IMG/VR virus record: IMGVR_UViG_3300025645_000502
Location: 1 to 22,548 of that record
Direction: 5' to 3' (one strand)
Length of the DNA stretch: 22,548 nucleotides
Origin: a virus
Below the pieces are notes generated by a model, which saw only the letters and a list, made by a program, of their open reading frames with translations, was not told the DNA's origin and did no database searches. Shown piece after piece: positions 19,901 to 22,548 of this stretch (its first letter is position 1; every line of letters begins with the position of its first letter). A program made the position numbers and the translations under genes.

Positions 19901-22548
19901 GTTGATGCACGCAATCGGTCGTGTTGCTGCTGCAAAGAAAGGTAAGAGCGTCACTAAGTTATACGAAGCAATTAGCAAGTCCATGACCCCTGACCAAAGA
20001 AGATTGATGGACGAACTATACGCTCGTAAGGGATACCAATATAGTAGTGGTCAACATAATGGTAGAGGAGCTGAGTTTTTTAGAGCAATATTGGAAGAAT
20101 TTGGATACGGTACTCCTAGTGAGGAAAACTCAAGAAGAAAAGAAATACTCAAGAAAGGTACAGCTTTCGAGAAAGTTACACAACTTATCAAGGACATACA
20201 GTCCTATATCGCAAACTTCTTCAAAGGAGATGTGTTAACAAATCCAGAGGTTGCTACATTGTTTATTGATTCAGTAAACCTTTTAGCACAACTTGACCCC
20301 AAGGCTAGACCAGTTAATCAAAAGCTAGTAGACTTAGTTCGCTCCAGAATATCTCCTAACACAGATACTTTGTATGACAATGTAAATGATTATACAAAAA
20401 ATATGGAGACATTCGTAGATGAGCAGTTGGCTCAAGATGATGGCAAAAAAGTAAAGCACGAACAAGTACCCAAGGACACTACAGCAAAGGGTATGAGCTT
20501 TGCTTCAAAGTATTTAATACCAGTTGGTCAAGTATTGGGCAACATACATTCTGACTTAGAGAAAGCATTCCATAAGTATATACAAATCAAGGATGAAAAG
20601 ATTTTAATAAGACACAGAATGGCTCGTCCTTTCTCTGAGAAGATGAAGGCACTCAAGAAATCTAATGAGGGTGACTACATCAAGCTATGGGCATTGATTG
20701 CATTTAGTCCAAACGCTACGGAGTCTCGCTATAGTGCAGATGAGCAAAACCAATTCATTGAAGAACGAAATACTTTACTCAAGAAGTATGGTATGTACAA
20801 TGAATACCTAGCTACTCGTAAGGTACTAGACAATGTAATGAATGATGCCTTGGATACAGGCATTGAGATTGGATTCCTTGAGCAATACTTCCCTCGTTAT
20901 CTAAACCCAGAGGGCAGAGCTGGATTCCTCAAGAAGTATGCAGGCATAGACAGAAGGACATTCTTGGGAGAGATAGATGCAGAGAACAAGCGAAGAGCTA
21001 ATCTCAAGGCAACAAGATATGTACTAAAACTAAACGGAGAAGACATCGGTACATTTGGCAGACGCTCTGCTGCTGCAACAGCGAGAGCAAGAAGGGCTGC
21101 TGAACTAGGAGTAACCGAACAAGATATTGAGATTGTAGCAATGGAGCTACCTGCGCCACAGCCTCCAATAGAAGAAGGTTCTATACAAGAGGTACAGTTT
21201 ATACAGAAGTTACTCAATGACCCTAAGTATAGAGGAAAGGGTAAATCAAACTTCCAGAAACAGCGTGTTATTGAAAAGATTTCAGAGGAAGATACTCAGT
21301 ATTACTTAGACCCAATGCAGGCATACAGTAATTACATCACACAGATGACTACTACCATTGAGACTGCTAAGTTTGCTGGAGTCAATCAGCCAGAAGCAAA
21401 CGCACCAAGCAAGGATAGAATAACAGTTGAGTATGACCCAACATCAGAGCTAGGTAGATTGATTGCAAAACTAGCTAGAGAGAATCCTGACCCAGAGTTT
21501 CAGTCACAACTATACGAATATTTGCCACAAATATATAGGGCAATCATGTCTAAGGGTGCGCAAGAATATCAAGTGTTAGCTTGGATGCGTCAGTTCAGTT
21601 ACTTTAGTTTACTTGTTGAGATTACATCTACAATGTCTCAGCTATATGACTTACCATTTATCATGTATGACAATGGTTTCTTGAACACACTTCGTTCTAT
21701 GATTGGCAACAAGGAGTTCAATGTAGGAGATTACCTTGACCAAGACAGAATGGTTGAGCAAAACTTTGGTGGAGACAAGGATGCAGTATTAATGAAGTTA
21801 ACAAGTAAAGGACTTCAGCTAACTGGTTTCCGTAAGCTAGACCAAATCATGAAGAACACCACTATGGATGCAAACTATAAGAGGTACATGAGACTAGCTA
21901 GAGAGTTGAACTTATCTTACTTGAATCCAGATGGTTCAATCAAAGAAGAACACAAGAATAAATTTAATAACAAGCAAAGAAAGTTCTTAGCTGAACTCAA
22001 TCAATTCCTAAGTCCAGAGGTTACAAATCCAAATGAACCAATGGAGATGTTGGTTGCATTGAGAACACAGCCAGAGCAAAGAAGTCAAAGACAACAAGAC
22101 TTAATCAAGAGTACACTTGTAGCCAAGTTATTCCAGAATCAACCATTGTCTGAACTCCGTATGCCACTAGCTGTAAGACAAGACCCTAATATGCGTATGT
22201 GGTATACCATGAAATCATTTATGATTGTTCAAGTAAATACTGCTCGCAATCTTGCGTTCAACAAGATAGCTCGTGGACTAAACCAAGCTGTAAGAACTGG
22301 AGGCAAGGAAGGTGTAGACGAACTCAGAGAGGGTATGCTAAACTTACTTATACTCATGGGTTACTTTGTAATGCTTGGTATACCAGTTGACTTTGTAAAA
22401 GATATTATCGCAGGACGAGTTGGTTACATCTCTGACTATACATTTAACTCAATGGTTCGTGTGGCTGGTGTAAATAAATACTTCTTATACAAAGGACGCA
22501 ACGAAGGATATGGTACAGCTATCATGAACTTTGCGATGCCTGCACCTT
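16908..22548 (+). CDS. Giant virion protein with metallopeptidase motif and LPD38-like C-terminal part (3' end outside)
   Basis: An open frame from the ATG at 16908 (MPETVQTFAQRVKEKDPSYR) to the window edge, at least 1,880 codons with no stop seen. In order: a helical N-terminus; Gly/Ala-rich hydrophobic segments at about 148-197, 227-250 and 331-345 that could enter membranes; a linker with three PTEPV units (about 597-611); an SH3-like beta unit (VGDTIKIYG ... GTIRFRRKDG, about 620-670); two more Pro/Glu linkers (about 748-768 and 861-885); and H997-E-L-M-H1001, a zincin motif, with E1056 as a possible third ligand. A long helical region follows, ending in a segment (NKIARGLNQAV, NLLILMGYFVMLGIPVDFVK) like LPD38 of polyvalent proteins. 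It is probably packaged and ejected with the DNA, like T7 gp16. Metal binding is inferred. Confidence 0.8.
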   Translation, partial: MPETVQTFAQRVKEKDPSYRGMDDARVVYDVLNESPVYRQRFLPQERRNNIFGTIFREALLGFAETGSKTVEGIGFNLASMIASETMTEEEFNQSDKAGTMSYQDYKEHNDERVEVENKAIAHAQNVGDFFKNLTPEDTAGPQGTFETLVGQVARGLGQFAGYAAAGTAVTAAGTALGSPVGGAAAATASIYTIATMNRQMEFIDDAERTLGKNITEMSADEKDKITKGSLGYGAITGALDATVFKYVAGMPNALKSVLQKAKIGKPVSEKLFKSALAQASSNALKRGAAEGLQESIGDGMTLDIMAKNLYDEERKFITGDALGRRIMEFTVGGLVGGIGSGIGDSGKLLQGKAITPEGQQRLNDETDRILEAMPSVDREKIAKAILDGDPNPEITVFDLNGTPVNVKVTSYEQDGKIEVETQDGIKQVLGEGDLVEYNSRSPEYTLQVETETGKPDQKLSDLSSQELDKAIKEREAYAEENAQSEDPMFVQGVNNALGDVFALRAEKRRRARLEREAGRPVEPKQPKKKAKDVDQTGGQTFTVTYVSKESGLKTTTEVVASSLEEAETQFRNLYKDDISRDGAVEVTVKGKPEPAPTEPVPTEPVPTEPVPEPTPEVDYSNVKVGDTIKIYGVTGKESDVEVIGVSDSGTIRFRRKDGSEGIVGLETDSVLFNINSTNYTTQARGTGFGGRKISDMTDAELKELANIIDEKFKSKKIPKDGKEATSLEHLADRNAIKLEQKRRKQKPEPTPPETETTPPEPDVEEGETNLKPKIVKTSAETGGYPLSKITIRGKDIFIGAVDAVGGGRHYHVTDEGGFTFLELDGETKTEDTFLFLPRTRKELIEELKKFYKVGEPTKKAPKKTAPKPEPTTTDRPELDVGTPLDPIPEEKFDEPELSLVEREINEANVIKFITQKFGNIFNSDLLALGGTKLRVKFVSKSPKDSGTIAVYKRVDALFDPNKDQVFSDKDHTIIFYVDKLMEGGDGTRGIIKTVRHELMHAIGRVAAAKKGKSVTKLYEAISKSMTPDQRRLMDELYARKGYQYSSGQHNGRGAEFFRAILEEFGYGTPSEENSRRKEILKKGTAFEKVTQLIKDIQSYIANFFKGDVLTNPEVATLFIDSVNLLAQLDPKARPVNQKLVDLVRSRISPNTDTLYDNVNDYTKNMETFVDEQLAQDDGKKVKHEQVPKDTTAKGMSFASKYLIPVGQVLGNIHSDLEKAFHKYIQIKDEKILIRHRMARPFSEKMKALKKSNEGDYIKLWALIAFSPNATESRYSADEQNQFIEERNTLLKKYGMYNEYLATRKVLDNVMNDALDTGIEIGFLEQYFPRYLNPEGRAGFLKKYAGIDRRTFLGEIDAENKRRANLKATRYVLKLNGEDIGTFGRRSAAATARARRAAELGVTEQDIEIVAMELPAPQPPIEEGSIQEVQFIQKLLNDPKYRGKGKSNFQKQRVIEKISEEDTQYYLDPMQAYSNYITQMTTTIETAKFAGVNQPEANAPSKDRITVEYDPTSELGRLIAKLARENPDPEFQSQLYEYLPQIYRAIMSKGAQEYQVLAWMRQFSYFSLLVEITSTMSQLYDLPFIMYDNGFLNTLRSMIGNKEFNVGDYLDQDRMVEQNFGGDKDAVLMKLTSKGLQLTGFRKLDQIMKNTTMDANYKRYMRLARELNLSYLNPDGSIKEEHKNKFNNKQRKFLAELNQFLSPEVTNPNEPMEMLVALRTQPEQRSQRQQDLIKSTLVAKLFQNQPLSELRMPLAVRQDPNMRMWYTMKSFMIVQVNTARNLAFNKIARGLNQAVRTGGKEGVDELREGMLNLLILMGYFVMLGIPVDFVKDIIAGRVGYISDYTFNSMVRVAGVNKYFLYKGRNEGYGTAIMNFAMPAP
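18696..18740 (+). repeat. Three perfect 15-bp tandem repeats
   Basis: The unit CCAACTGAGCCAGTA occurs three times in a row (18696-18710, 18711-18725, 18726-18740) and encodes PTEPV three times in a proline-rich linker of the giant protein. The repeats are in frame and identical at the DNA level, so they are recent or freshly homogenised. Confidence 0.9.

Noticed and set aside
20047-22390. Short plus and minus frames inside the giant gene (20047-20238, 20897-21217, 22199-22390)
   Set aside because: They are shadows in other frames of the continuous giant reading frame and lack start signals.
1-22548. tRNA genes, CRISPR arrays, insertion sequences, attachment sites
   Set aside because: I looked for cloverleaf-like segments, regularly spaced repeats, transposase motifs and integrase signs and saw none. 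There is almost no non-coding space to hold them.

Overview
The window is the late (virion and probable lysis) region of a tailed phage, apparently of podovirus type. It is AT-rich by eye, and every gene I can support is on the + strand. Genes are packed tightly: stop/start overlaps (TAATG, ATGA, GTGA) or gaps of a few bases are the rule, and the longest gap is about 50 bases. I see no terminase, portal, replication, integration or RNA polymerase gene, and no tape-measure protein or contractile-tail genes. The giant protein at the right edge is the kind of ejected virion protein that short-tailed phages carry, which is why I favour a podovirus.

Layout: (1) 1-3159 is the head module: the 3' end of an unknown gene, a small helical protein, a scaffold-like acidic protein, the major capsid protein (resembles the DUF5309/SU10 type) and a probable head-decoration protein preceded by a strong Shine-Dalgarno site. 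A strong intrinsic terminator at 3173-3205 follows. (2) 3209-7779 is connector and adhesin: a small protein, a probable head-tail adaptor, a small beta-rich protein, an 878-aa adhesin-like protein with duplicated modules, and a small acidic partner. (3) 7781-10000 holds small membrane proteins and companions, the likely lysis region. It includes a holin-like protein, an overlapping 59-aa ORF with a CxxC head and a strongly cationic amphipathic tail, and a 101-aa protein ending in a VPEP-transmembrane-lysine tripartite tail like PEP-CTERM. (4) 10003-11500 is a run of seven very small, very basic proteins, several with conserved-looking cysteines. (5) 11504-14712 encodes a large tail (nozzle-like) protein and a fibre-like protein. 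(6) 14712 to the window end is a probable DNA-ejection module: a 155-aa protein, two internal virion-protein candidates, and a giant ORF open past the window end (at least 1,880 residues) with an HELMH metallopeptidase motif and an LPD38-like C-terminal part.

The order suggests a single late transcript series: head proteins are boosted before the terminator, followed by connector, lysis, basic proteins, tail and ejection proteins. The organism is most likely a marine or other aquatic phage, judging from the resemblance of the small basic proteins and several hypotheticals to families I remember from marine viromes (memory, not a search). If the PEP-CTERM-like tail is genuine, the host should carry an exosortase, which would fit for example Verrucomicrobiota or some Proteobacteria. 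This host inference is weak.
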